Of a stretch of 64,000 bases of DNA, positions 46,289 to 57,930 are shown one piece after another. The stretch covers positions 114,252 to 178,251 of the forward strand of contig NZ_CAJGBF010000009.1 in the NCBI RefSeq assembly GCF_904424705.1. Reading direction: 5' to 3'. Numbering within the stretch: position 1 is the first letter of the stretch; each line of letters begins with the position of its first letter. Below the pieces are notes generated by a model. It had not been told where the DNA came from, ran no database searches, and was given only the letters and a program-made list of their open reading frames with translations. This stretch comes from Rossellomorea arthrocnemi (GTDB lineage Bacteria > Bacillota > Bacilli > Bacillales > Bacillaceae_B). The translations under genes and the position numbers were made by a program.

Positions 46289-47830
46289 TTACTTTTGCTT
46301 CTTCTTATCTTTTCCCCGTTTCCACACGAGATAGAGGAAGAGAAGGAATAAGAAGTACATGGTTCCCAATGCGAATAGGTAAGGATAGTTCAGTCCACTC
46401 TTGTTTTTAAGCATATAAATCTCTGCTTCTTCACGGTCAAGGACAAGATGATAATTTCCAGCCTTATCACTGCGCACTAGGTCATCACTAATCAACCCTT
46501 TTAACTCATGATTTTCTGCTAAATCTTCTTTTGTTAATTGAACATTTTGTGTTTCGCTCGTGTTGTTGATCGCTATGACGATTGTCTGATCCTTGTACGT
46601 TCGCTTAAAGATTCCCATACCATCCTTCTCGTAGATCGGTTGGATATCCCCTCTCGTCAGGGCGGGATATTCTTGACGAATCTCTCCCAATCGAGTGGTA
46701 TAGTCAATCAGTTCTTCATCCGTCCTGAAATTCATAAAGCGGCGATTGTCAGGGTCATCCCCCCCATCCATCGCTATTTCGGATCCGTAATAAACAATCG
46801 GGATCCCCGGTGTTGTGTACATATAAGTCAATGCAAGCTTCCATCTCGTTCCCGGGAAAAGTTTCTCTTGAACAAGCATTCTCGTAAATCGTTCCATGTC
46901 ATGATTATCAATGAAGGTTCCCATCAGATAAGGATTGTTATAATCGCTTTCATTGTATTTCCAAAAGTTAAACAGGCGTTCCATGGAGGTATCCGGTTTT
47001 TGGAAGACTGAACGCATTTCTTCTGCTTGAGGGACATTGACGAAACCATCGATCCCCACATCATTGTAAGCTGCTATCTTCTCGGGATCACGGTCGAACA
47101 CCTCACCCAACAGGTAGAAGTCTTCTTTCACCGACTTCACTTCATCACTGAATTCATCCCAGAACTCTTGAGGGACATGACGTACAGTGTCAAGACGATA
47201 CCCATCTATATCGGTTTCCTTTATCCACCACTTTGCAGCATTGAACAGGTAGTCTTTCACTTCGGGATTTTCTGTATTTAAATCAGGAAGATCATATAAC
47301 CACGCATTCTGTAGACTTTCTTCATCATTAAAATTCATAGGTTGATTCTCATGGAACCAGTCCTCTTTTTCAGGGTCATCCACCCAAGGGTGTTCAGGAC
47401 CGACATGGTTCACCACAAAGTCCAGCATGACTTTCATATCACGTTTATGGGCTTCTTCCACAAGCTTTTTGAACGTTTTCATCGATCCGAAATGTTCTTC
47501 TGTCTTATAGAAGTCGGTAATCCAATATCCGTGATAGCCCATTGGTTGATTATCAAAGACCGGGGTAAGCCAAATGGCGGTGAATCCCATATCCTTGATA
47601 TAATCCAGCTTATCGATGACCCCTTGGAAATCCCCGCCTTGATAGGCTTTTGGGTCCTCTGTGTTTACATTCTTATCATTGCTTGTATCCCCATTATTAA
47701 AGCGATCGACCATTAGAAAATAAATGGTTTCATCCTGCCATTTTCGTTCTTCTTTTTCAACTGCACCTACCGGTAGGGCGTAAAAAAGAAGAAACGGGAC
47801 TAAAATGAGAGATAATACTCTTCTTTTCAT
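46289..47830 (-). CDS. Membrane-anchored alpha-amylase (GH13)
   Basis: A 513-residue exported glycoside hydrolase. Signal peptide at residues 1-23 (LSLILVPFLLFYALPVGA), then a GH13 barrel with the four conserved regions: DFVVNHVG, GYRLDTVRH (nucleophile Asp), LLGEVFD (acid Glu) and FIDNHDMERF. A C-terminal helix (YPYLFALGTMYFLFLLFLYLVW) and basic tail should hold the enzyme on the outer face of the membrane. It lies inside the mdx operon and probably makes maltodextrins beside the importer. Confidence 0.9.
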   Translation of the reverse strand: MKRRVLSLILVPFLLFYALPVGAVEKEERKWQDETIYFLMVDRFNNGDTSNDKNVNTEDPKAYQGGDFQGVIDKLDYIKDMGFTAIWLTPVFDNQPMGYHGYWITDFYKTEEHFGSMKTFKKLVEEAHKRDMKVMLDFVVNHVGPEHPWVDDPEKEDWFHENQPMNFNDEESLQNAWLYDLPDLNTENPEVKDYLFNAAKWWIKETDIDGYRLDTVRHVPQEFWDEFSDEVKSVKEDFYLLGEVFDRDPEKIAAYNDVGIDGFVNVPQAEEMRSVFQKPDTSMERLFNFWKYNESDYNNPYLMGTFIDNHDMERFTRMLVQEKLFPGTRWKLALTYMYTTPGIPIVYYGSEIAMDGGDDPDNRRFMNFRTDEELIDYTTRLGEIRQEYPALTRGDIQPIYEKDGMGIFKRTYKDQTIVIAINNTSETQNVQLTKEDLAENHELKGLISDDLVRSDKAGNYHLVLDREEAEIYMLKNKSGLNYPYLFALGTMYFLFLLFLYLVWKRGKDKKKQK

Positions 47831-47868
47831 CTCCGCTCCTCCTAAAAATGTTAGTAACGCCTATAAGA

Positions 47869-48711
47869 TTATCCTTTTGTACCCCCTGCCGTCAATCCTG
47901 AAACGAAGTATTTCTGGAAGAACAGGAATAATAGGGCAATCGGAACAGCAATGAGTACAGATCCTGCAGCAAATGTTGTAAATTCTGCTCCAAATTGTTT
48001 TGCCACCATGTCATATAAGGCTACCGGTAATGTGTACATTTTCTCTGAGCGTAAAAGGATACTTGCAATGATAAAGTCTGCGAATGGTGCAATGAAAGAA
48101 AACAATGCAACAACCGCAATGATCGGTTTCGCAAGGGGCATGACGATCTGGAAGAAGATACGCAGGTGGCCAGCTCCGTCCATCTTGGCTGATTCATCAA
48201 GCTCTTTTGGAATCGTATCCAGATACCCTTTCATCAACCATGTGTTCATTGGGATTTGACCACCAACATACACCAGGATTAAACCGATGTGAGTATCTAA
48301 TAATTTTGTTAGTAAGGCTAAAACAAAAATGGCGATCAAAGCAGCAAAGTTCGGAATCATTTGTAAAATCAAAAATGTCATCAGTCCATTCTTCCGACCG
48401 GCAAAGCGGTATCGGGAGAATGAATAAGCCGTTAAACTGACAAGTAAAACCGTAAGGGCCATCGTGGATAGGCTGACCTTCAATGAATTCCAGTACCAAA
48501 GCATATAGTTGCTTTTTTCCAGATCAAACAGTTCCTTATAATGTGCCAATGTTGCATTCTTAGGAATGATGGATGAACCGGATAAACTTTGACCTGGATT
48601 AAATGAAGATCCGATGATCCAGGCAACCGGATAAAGGATGATGGCAAACATGATTCCGATAGCTGCGTATGAAAGGGTCAAACGTATGAGTTTCTGTCTC
48701 TTCATATTCAT
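47869..48711 (-). CDS. mdxG: Maltodextrin ABC transporter permease MdxG (MalG type)
   Basis: A 280-residue permease with six helices. The EAA-type loop ELDESAKMDGAGHLRIFFQIVMPLAKP contacts the ATPase. Similar to MalG/MdxG. It begins 1 bp after the mdxF stop. Forms the channel with MdxF. Confidence 0.92.
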   Translation of the reverse strand: MNMKRQKLIRLTLSYAAIGIMFAIILYPVAWIIGSSFNPGQSLSGSSIIPKNATLAHYKELFDLEKSNYMLWYWNSLKVSLSTMALTVLLVSLTAYSFSRYRFAGRKNGLMTFLILQMIPNFAALIAIFVLALLTKLLDTHIGLILVYVGGQIPMNTWLMKGYLDTIPKELDESAKMDGAGHLRIFFQIVMPLAKPIIAVVALFSFIAPFADFIIASILLRSEKMYTLPVALYDMVAKQFGAEFTTFAAGSVLIAVPIALLFLFFQKYFVSGLTAGGTKG

Positions 48712-48712
48712 A

Positions 48713-49999
48713 TTACATCATATCCTCTTCTTGGAATGACTTCGTTCTCTTGAACTGCCAGATCGCTACAGTGATCACGATGATGGATAATAATAATGTG
48801 ATGGCAGCGGCTTTCGAATACTGTGCTGATGTCATTGTCAGACTGTAAATCCAAGAAATAAGAATATCTGTTCCACCTGCATTCTGTCCGGTTAAAGCAG
48901 GCCCGCCGCCGTTGAACAAGTAAATCACATTAAAGTTATTAAAGTTAAATGTGTATTGCGTAATGATGATTGGTGCCGTTGCAAAAAGGACAAGTGGCAG
49001 GGTAATGTTCTTGAATTTCTGGAAAGCTGATGCCCCGTCAACCGTCGCTGCTTCATACAGCTCATCAGGAATTGATTGAAGCACTCCTGTTGTCATGGCA
49101 AATATGAACGGGAAGCCTAACCAGGCTTGAATACCAATGAGGGCAATCCTAGTATACATCGGCTCTGTCATCCATGGTAGTCCTTCAATACCTAAGAATC
49201 CTAAGATATCCCGGTTGATCGTCCCGAATGATTCATTGAACATACCAGCAAAAACGAGAATAGAAACGAATGCCGGAATTGCCCAAGGCAGGATGAACAC
49301 CGTACGGATGATGGCTTTCCCTTTTAAATCTTTTTGATTGACAAGGATCGCCAGGAATACACCAAGAGCGACTTGAAGAGTTGTCGCACCGAATGTCCAA
49401 ACGAGAGTCCATGCAAGTACGGTGATGAATGTTTCTCTCCAAATATCAATCTTGAAGATATCAACAAAGTTTTGAATCCCTACCCAATCGACTAACTTCG
49501 CCGGTGGAGAGTGATACAAATCGTAGTTTGTAAACGCCAATAGGACGACAAAAATGATCGGGAAGATGACCACGAACACTAGCAGTAAAAATCCCGGAGA
49601 CATAATGAGATACGGAAAGCCATTGTCGACCAGATTTTTGTACTGCTCTCGGATCGTACTTAGCTTCTCTCCCCTGTCTCTCTTTTCTCCGTTCTTATAC
49701 GCGTCCCGAAGATTAAACAAGTAAAAACCGATTCCAAATATAGATACAATAATGGCCAAGATACCGTATACCATTAAGAAAATGGAATGATCTCCGTATG
49801 AGATATCTGTCCCAAGGGTTGTAATTCCCCATAATCCGTAGCCGATCAAATCTCTAAAGACAAGGATAAAGGCGGCTGTCATGATCAGGAAGAATCCGCC
49901 TTTCATAAACTGCCTATGATACATCTGACCTAAACCAGGGATTAGGGAAAGGGCCAGTGCTGTTTTTCTTTTGTTTGTTTGATAGGATTGTTGCTCCAT
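48713..49999 (-). CDS. mdxF: Maltodextrin ABC transporter permease MdxF (MalF type)
   Basis: A 428-residue permease with an N-terminal extension of extra helices (residues about 10-95), typical of Bacillus MalF/MdxF. Six core helices and the EAA loop ELYEAATVDGASAFQKFKNITLPL follow. GAAAGGGG precedes the ATG. Confidence 0.92.
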   Translation of the reverse strand: MEQQSYQTNKRKTALALSLIPGLGQMYHRQFMKGGFFLIMTAAFILVFRDLIGYGLWGITTLGTDISYGDHSIFLMVYGILAIIVSIFGIGFYLFNLRDAYKNGEKRDRGEKLSTIREQYKNLVDNGFPYLIMSPGFLLLVFVVIFPIIFVVLLAFTNYDLYHSPPAKLVDWVGIQNFVDIFKIDIWRETFITVLAWTLVWTFGATTLQVALGVFLAILVNQKDLKGKAIIRTVFILPWAIPAFVSILVFAGMFNESFGTINRDILGFLGIEGLPWMTEPMYTRIALIGIQAWLGFPFIFAMTTGVLQSIPDELYEAATVDGASAFQKFKNITLPLVLFATAPIIITQYTFNFNNFNVIYLFNGGGPALTGQNAGGTDILISWIYSLTMTSAQYSKAAAITLLLSIIVITVAIWQFKRTKSFQEEDMM

Positions 50000-50103
50000 C
50001 CTATATTCCCCTTTCTACGTTCACAATTTGATAAGCTTCATGAGCTTTTTAAGAAAAGAACTTCTTTTTCCCTTAAAAAGCCCTTGAATAGGTCTTTAAA
50101 AGG

Positions 50104-50140
50104 ATAGCAGTACCTCTCAGTATGAGAAGGTACCGCTATG
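50104..50140 (-). other. Hairpin between mdxE and mdxF
   Basis: An imperfect stem (ATAGCGGTACCT with AGGTACTGCTAT) just past the mdxE stop. No T-run follows directly, so it probably stabilises the mdxE message or lowers read-through rather than ending it. Confidence 0.6.
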
Positions 50141-50147
50141 TTTCATA

Positions 50148-51425
50148 TCAGTTAGAGTGATTCGCATCAATGTTCTGCTCGATTTGTTTCACCGCTGCAT
50201 CAAGAGCCGCTTTTGGCTCTTGCTTACCGGTTACAACCGTTTGAAGTGAATCAGCCATTGGTCCCCACACCTCTCCCATTTCAGGGATATTCGGCATTGG
50301 AACCGCATATTGAGATTGCTCCGCCACTGCTTTTGCACCCGGGTTATCAGCGATCGCAGGATCGTCGATCAACCCTTGGTTTGTTGGGACTTCTTGTGTT
50401 TGTTCAAAACGTAATTTAGCATATTCATCTTGAGTGATGAACTCGATGAATTTTTGTGCCCACTCTTTGTTTTTAGAGTAGCCTGACACATGCCAGCCTT
50501 TAACACCCATGAACGTTTTCATTGGCTCCCCGTTTGGAAGCTTAGGCATAGCAGCAATACCAATGTCGATACCGGCATCTTTATATCCTTGGAAAGACCA
50601 GGGACCGTTCATGACAGAAGCAACTTTCCCTTCGCCGAATAATCCATCAAGTGCAGATCCGCCATTTTCTCCGATGATTCCTTTAGGGAATAATCCTTCT
50701 GAGTACCATTTTTGAATATATTCAGTACCTTCTACAGCGCCTTCATTATTTAAGCCAAGATCCTTCGCGTCTAATGCTCCATCTTTTTCAGCAAATACAT
50801 ATCCGCCAAATCCACCAATTGGTGCATGTGCGAAATAGAAGTTGTCCCATAGAGCCAAGAAACCATAGTTCCCATCTTTCGTGAAATCTTTAGAGAATGT
50901 ATATACTTCATCCATTGTTTTTGGAGCTTCTTCCATCAGTGCTTTATTGTAAATGAATACTGGTGTTTCTGAAGATTTTGGAAGACCATATAATTTCCCA
51001 TCATAACTCTCAGCTGTCATGGAAGACTCAGTGAAACGCTTTTCAACGTCCCCATCCACTGCTAAAGGAGCGATATGCCCTGCAAGAGCAAGCTCACCGA
51101 TCTGGTCATGAGGTAATGTTAATACGTCCGGGCCTGTTCCCGCTGGACCGTCTAAACGTAATTGTTCTTTCATTTTTGTAGCCATTTCGACTTCTTTCAC
51201 TTCTACTTTGATGCCTGTCTCTTTTTCGAACTTGGCACCTACTTCATCAAGCCATCCAGTTTTCTCTTGATCTTCCCAGACAACCAGTTTTTCAGGTTTG
51301 TTTGCATCGTCAGTTTTTTTCTCTCCGCTGTCACTTCCTGATCCTTCCTCACGGTTTGGACCACAAGCAGCCAACGCCCCCAGCGCAAGCATGATTACCA
51401 TTAGTAATGATAACGCTTTCTTCAT
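50148..51425 (-). CDS. mdxE: Maltodextrin-binding lipoprotein MdxE (MalE type)
   Basis: A 425-residue family 1 solute-binding lipoprotein with lipobox LAAC (about residue 20) and a Gly/Ser/Asp-rich linker. The domain order, with KLVVWEDQEKTGWLDEV and WGPMADSLQTVVTGKQ at the ends, fits MalE. It collects maltodextrin for MdxFG. First gene of the operon, preceded by AGGAGGGG and LacI-type operators. No dedicated ATPase is encoded here, so a shared MsmX-like ATPase is likely. Confidence 0.93.
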   Translation of the reverse strand: MKKALSLLMVIMLALGALAACGPNREEGSGSDSGEKKTDDANKPEKLVVWEDQEKTGWLDEVGAKFEKETGIKVEVKEVEMATKMKEQLRLDGPAGTGPDVLTLPHDQIGELALAGHIAPLAVDGDVEKRFTESSMTAESYDGKLYGLPKSSETPVFIYNKALMEEAPKTMDEVYTFSKDFTKDGNYGFLALWDNFYFAHAPIGGFGGYVFAEKDGALDAKDLGLNNEGAVEGTEYIQKWYSEGLFPKGIIGENGGSALDGLFGEGKVASVMNGPWSFQGYKDAGIDIGIAAMPKLPNGEPMKTFMGVKGWHVSGYSKNKEWAQKFIEFITQDEYAKLRFEQTQEVPTNQGLIDDPAIADNPGAKAVAEQSQYAVPMPNIPEMGEVWGPMADSLQTVVTGKQEPKAALDAAVKQIEQNIDANHSN

Positions 51426-51473
51426 CTCGACCCCTCCTAAGTATGGTAAAAACTATTGATTCACAATTCAGAT

Positions 51474-51491
51474 TGAACAAACGCTTGCACA
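51474..51491. promoter_or_regulatory. LacI-type operator, proximal
   Basis: AACAAACGCTTGCACA is an imperfect dyad around a central CG, about 55 bp before the mdxE start. It resembles the distal site but fits the cre consensus less well. Confidence 0.5.
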
Positions 51492-51531
51492 CGTCTGACT
51501 TTCACTACAAAGATACCGCTTACACCCTTTG

Positions 51532-51545
51532 TGAAAACGATTGCA
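51532..51545. promoter_or_regulatory. cre/LacI-type operator, distal
   Basis: TGAAAACGATTGCA matches the cre consensus TGNAANCGNNNNCA at every fixed position, on both strands. It lies between mdxE and the divergent neopullulanase, so it may mediate CcpA control of both. Confidence 0.65.
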
Positions 51546-51656
51546 CAACCTACCTCTTATTATACAAACTATAATTCTTTTGACAATACTTTTTTGAAAA
51601 TTTTTTATAGTAGAAAGAAATATAGGAATATGCTTTACCTCTCCTTATACGTTTTA

Positions 51657-51685
51657 TTGACATAGAAGCTCGTTTAGAATACTCT
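51657..51685 (+). promoter_or_regulatory. Promoter of the neopullulanase gene
   Basis: Perfect TTGACA (51657-51662), 17-bp spacer, TACTCT (51680-51685). Confidence 0.6.
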
Positions 51686-51698
51686 TTAAATGAAATAA

Positions 51699-53477
<1,779 letters not shown>

Positions 53478-53499
53478 TTAAGAAATGTGTAAGTAAAAG

Positions 53500-53530
53500 G
53501 CGGGACTATACCACAATGGTTAGTCCCCTT
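53500..53530 (+). terminator. Weak terminator after the neopullulanase gene
   Basis: GGGACTA/TAGTCCC with a 12-base loop and a short T-rich tail. Confidence 0.5.
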
Positions 53531-53587
53531 ATCTATTCAGAAGCTGACAAGGCCTTCTCAATCCTGGCCAAATAAAGGAGAAACCTT

Positions 53588-54943
53588 ATGAGTATTAACC
53601 AAAAAAAAATGACCCTTTTCGCCTTGACTTGGCCGATATTTATTGAAATCTTCCTTCATATGCTGATGGGAAACGCCGATACATTAATGCTGAGTCAATA
53701 CTCGGATGACTCGGTTGCAGCAGTCGGGGTATCCAATCAGATCCTTTCCCTTATCATTGTGATGTTCGGATTTGTGGCGACGGGTACAGCCATTCTCGTG
53801 GCACAGCATTTAGGAGCGGATGAGAACCGATTGGCTGGAGAGGTTTCCATCGTCTCCATTGCTGTCAATTTACTATTCGGGCTCTTATTAAGTATCGCTC
53901 TTGTGTTTTTTAGCAATCCGATACTATTATCGATGGATCTCCCCCCCTCCCTAATGAATGAAGCTTCTTCCTATCTACAAATCGTAGGCGGCTTCGCTTT
54001 CATCCAGGCTCTGATCATGACGGCAGGATCCATTATGAGGAGCTACGGATATACGAAAGATGCCATGTATATCACAATCGGAATGAATATCGTAAATGTG
54101 ATTGGAAATTATTTATTTATATTCGGCCCCCTGGGTTTCCCGGTATTAGGTGTAGAAGGGGTTGCCATTTCCACCATCACCTCGAGACTGATCGGATTCA
54201 TCGTGAGCATGATCGTCATTAGGAAGCGAATTCCAAATGCACTTCCAATAAGAAGATTATTCAGGCTGCCTGTTTCTCACGTGAAAAACTTATTGCGCAT
54301 CGGGATCCCCTCCGCAGGAGAACACCTTTCCTATAATGGGTCTCAAATGGTCATTACCTACTTCATTGCAAGCATCGGGACGAACGCTTTGACGACGAAG
54401 GTATATGCTCAAAACCTTATGATGTTCATTTTCTTATTCAGCGTCGCCATAAGTCAGGGGACACAGATCATCATCGGTCATATGATTGGCGCCAGGGAAT
54501 TTGACAGTGCGTACGAACGATGCTTGAAAAGTTTAAAAATCGCGATTATGATCTCACTTATCATGGCAGGGATTTTTTCCGTTGCTGCAGAACCTCTCCT
54601 CCGGATTTTCACAAACAACGAAGACATCATTTCCCTTGGGAAGACGTTGATCTATCTGACTATCATCCTCGAACCGGGGAGAAGCTTCAACCTTGTTGTC
54701 ATTAATGCACTGAGAGCCACCGGAGACGTACGATTCCCGGTATATATGGGGATTTTATCAATGTGGGGAGTAAGTGTAACCCTTTCCTATATTCTCGGGA
54801 TCTGGTTCGGACTTGGCCTGATTGGAATCTGGATTTCCTTCATAGCTGATGAATGGCTACGGGGCATCATCATGCTCAAACGCTGGCGATCCAAAGTATG
54901 GATCCACAAACGCTTCACCCAAAGTGACAGGGACGCCGTTTAG
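53588..54943 (+). CDS. MATE-family multidrug/Na+ antiporter
   Basis: A 451-residue membrane protein with 12 helices. The N-terminal FALTWPIFIEIFLHMLMGNADTLMLSQYSD matches the MATE opening (usually ...NxxDTxMLG). It exports organic cations, drugs or a metabolite using a Na+ or H+ gradient. AAAGGAG precedes the ATG. B. subtilis yisQ, also a MATE protein, lies close to asnO-yisP, so this is a likely counterpart in the same neighbourhood. Confidence 0.9.
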   Translation: MSINQKKMTLFALTWPIFIEIFLHMLMGNADTLMLSQYSDDSVAAVGVSNQILSLIIVMFGFVATGTAILVAQHLGADENRLAGEVSIVSIAVNLLFGLLLSIALVFFSNPILLSMDLPPSLMNEASSYLQIVGGFAFIQALIMTAGSIMRSYGYTKDAMYITIGMNIVNVIGNYLFIFGPLGFPVLGVEGVAISTITSRLIGFIVSMIVIRKRIPNALPIRRLFRLPVSHVKNLLRIGIPSAGEHLSYNGSQMVITYFIASIGTNALTTKVYAQNLMMFIFLFSVAISQGTQIIIGHMIGAREFDSAYERCLKSLKIAIMISLIMAGIFSVAAEPLLRIFTNNEDIISLGKTLIYLTIILEPGRSFNLVVINALRATGDVRFPVYMGILSMWGVSVTLSYILGIWFGLGLIGIWISFIADEWLRGIIMLKRWRSKVWIHKRFTQSDRDAV

Positions 54944-54970
54944 AGGGACGGACCTTCATCCCCCATCCAA

Positions 54971-55007
54971 AAGAGTCAGCTCGCAACTCGAGCTGACTCT
55001 TTTTTTA
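54971..55007 (+). terminator. Terminator after the MATE gene
   Basis: AAGAGTCAGCTCG/CGAGCTGACTCTT with a 5-base loop and seven T residues. Confidence 0.95.
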
Positions 55008-55015
55008 TCCTGAAA

Positions 55016-55029
55016 TGAAAGCGCACCCA
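55016..55029. promoter_or_regulatory. cre-like site upstream of glnK
   Basis: TGAAAGCGCACCCA fits TGNAANCGNNNNCA at every fixed position. Confidence 0.45.
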
Positions 55030-55037
55030 TAAAACAA

Positions 55038-55054
55038 TGTTAACTTTTTTTACA
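55038..55054. promoter_or_regulatory. TnrA/GlnR box upstream of glnK-amtB
   Basis: TGTTAACTTTTTTTACA matches the 17-bp consensus TGTNANAWWWTNTNACA with one mismatch (C at position 7). TnrA activates the related nrgAB operon of B. subtilis in nitrogen limitation. Confidence 0.75.
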
Positions 55055-55068
55055 TAAAAACGCTTTCA
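55055..55068. promoter_or_regulatory. Second cre-like site before glnK
   Basis: Minus strand TGAAAGCGTTTTTA matches the cre consensus except at one base, and lies directly between the TnrA box and the -35. Confidence 0.4.
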
Positions 55069-55082
55069 TATCAAATTAACAC

Positions 55083-55111
55083 TTGAACTTTTGTTATTTT
55101 CTGAATATGAT
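55083..55111 (+). promoter_or_regulatory. glnK promoter
   Basis: TTGAAC (55083-55088), 17-bp spacer, TATGAT (55106-55111). Confidence 0.7.
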
Positions 55112-55196
55112 AAATAATATAACTAATTCATGTCACATAACCTCACATCAAAGAAGTGATAAATCGAGAAAACAAAAATCAAAGGAGGAAATATCC

Positions 55197-55538
55197 ATGA
55201 AAAAAGTAGAAGCGATTATTCGGGCAGAAGCATTTTTGTCTTTACGAGAAGCATTATGCCTTCGAGGCTTCAGCGGCCTGACTGTATCGGAAGCAGCAGG
55301 CTGCGGGAAACAAAAAGGAAAACAAGGAATCTTCAGGGGAAACAAATTCGAACTTCAATTGGTTCCCCGCATTAAAGTGGAAATGATAGTGGACGATGGA
55401 CAGGTGGAAGATATCATCGATCTCATCGTGGAGCATTGCAGTACTGAAACCGTGGGAGACGGGAAGATCTTCATCTATCCTGTTGAGGATGTGATTCGAA
55501 TCAGGACAGGTGAACGTGGAAAAAAAGCAGTCTTATAG
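55197..55538 (+). CDS. glnK: PII-family nitrogen regulator GlnK
   Basis: A 113-residue PII protein that senses 2-oxoglutarate/ATP and controls the ammonium channel. The T-loop reads GCGKQKGKQGIFRGNKF. Both tyrosines of the E. coli T-loop are replaced (Phe46, Phe51), so uridylylation at residue 51 is impossible. Start ATG 55197 follows AAAGGAGG by 8 bases; a longer in-frame ORF begins inside the promoter. It precedes amtB, the reverse of the B. subtilis nrgA-nrgB order. Confidence 0.9.
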   Translation: MKKVEAIIRAEAFLSLREALCLRGFSGLTVSEAAGCGKQKGKQGIFRGNKFELQLVPRIKVEMIVDDGQVEDIIDLIVEHCSTETVGDGKIFIYPVEDVIRIRTGERGKKAVL

Positions 55539-55600
55539 TTGAACAGTCCTTTATCTATTCCATCCGTCACGGCCAAATACCAATTTTTGGAGGGATTCCA

Positions 55601-56986
<1,386 letters not shown>

Positions 56987-56994
56987 CCAGGAGG

Positions 56995-57022
56995 AAGAGC
57001 TGCTTTATGCGGCTCTTTTTTT
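56995..57022 (+). terminator. Terminator after amtB
   Basis: AAGAGCTGC/GCGGCTCTT with a 5-base loop and a run of T residues. Confidence 0.85.
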
Positions 57023-57051
57023 ACTTCAAAAATGATTTTCAGACAAAGACA

Positions 57052-57091
57052 AGCTCATATGGATGGCGTCTATTACGCCTCCATATGAGCC
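57052..57091 (-). terminator. Terminator after crtM
   Basis: GCTCATATGGAGGCG pairs with CGCCATCCATATGAGC around a short loop just past the crtM stop; on the minus strand TTGTCTTTG follows. Confidence 0.7.
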
Positions 57092-57093
57092 TA

Positions 57094-57930
57094 TTATGAG
57101 ATGGACGTGATGATTTTCTCTTTTACATCTTTTGATATAAAGTGCTTTTTGGAAAACACATTATAGTGATTATTTCTGACCTCATCCAGAATCGCGCGAT
57201 ATAATAAGGCAGCACTTTTTACGGGGGTTCTCGAGTACATAGGATAGAGATTCATGGTACGGAAAGCTTTATCATAATAATATTCAGCATGCCCGGCCAT
57301 CTCTTCCCATATGGACTGAAAAGCATCGTTCATTCTGTGCTCCCTAAGATCAGTTATGGTATATTCATATTTCACTAATAAATCCTGAGGAATATATAAT
57401 CTTCCTCTTTCAAGATCTTCACCGATATCCCTTAATATGTTGGTCAGCTGCATGGCATATCCAAGATAAATACCATCTTCCCTCAAATGCTGTTCTTTCC
57501 CGGGGGCAAGAATAGGCATGAGCATTAAACCTACAGAGCTCGCAACGTGATATGAATAGTCCAGGACATCGTCCATTTTCACGTATTCTCTTTCACAGAT
57601 GTCCATTCTTTGTCCCTTAATCATGTCCCTGAAAGCTTGAACATCCATGTTAAAACGTTTAAACACATCACCCAAGGCGACCCACATAGGAGCATCACGA
57701 TGATCATAACCGTCCAAGCAGGATTCGAATTCCTTCTCGAAATGACTTAATTCCTCAGAAGGGTTCGTGTCCTCGTCAACGATATCATCTACTCTACGAC
57801 AGAATGCATAAACAGCCCATACAGCCTTCTTTTGATCTTTCGGTAACAGGGAAAATGCTCTGTAAAATGTTTTGGAATGAAGTTTAATGATATTTTCACA
57901 ATGATCGTATGCTTCTGAGATCTTGTTCAT
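57094..57930 (-). CDS. crtM: Dehydrosqualene/phytoene synthase CrtM-type
   Basis: A 278-residue trans-isoprenyl synthase that joins two prenyl diphosphates head to head. Both Asp-rich metal-binding motifs are complete: DDIVD at 48-52 and DIGED at 168-172, with RGRLYIPQD following. In Bacillaceae with CrtN partners the substrate is farnesyl diphosphate, giving C30 4,4'-diapophytoene. I start it at ATG 57930; an ATG 12 bp upstream abuts the ribosome site. It overlaps the 3' end of crtN by 35 bp. It occupies the place of B. subtilis yisP. Confidence 0.88.
   Translation of the reverse strand: MNKISEAYDHCENIIKLHSKTFYRAFSLLPKDQKKAVWAVYAFCRRVDDIVDEDTNPSEELSHFEKEFESCLDGYDHRDAPMWVALGDVFKRFNMDVQAFRDMIKGQRMDICEREYVKMDDVLDYSYHVASSVGLMLMPILAPGKEQHLREDGIYLGYAMQLTNILRDIGEDLERGRLYIPQDLLVKYEYTITDLREHRMNDAFQSIWEEMAGHAEYYYDKAFRTMNLYPMYSRTPVKSAALLYRAILDEVRNNHYNVFSKKHFISKDVKEKIITSIS

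Noticed and set aside
46538..47011. 157-codon plus-strand frame opposite the amylase gene
   Set aside because: Antisense to conserved GH13 motifs, and no start signals.
55083..55196. N-terminal extension of glnK
   Set aside because: It lies inside the predicted promoter; PII proteins begin MKKVEA-like, and AAAGGAGG precedes ATG 55197.
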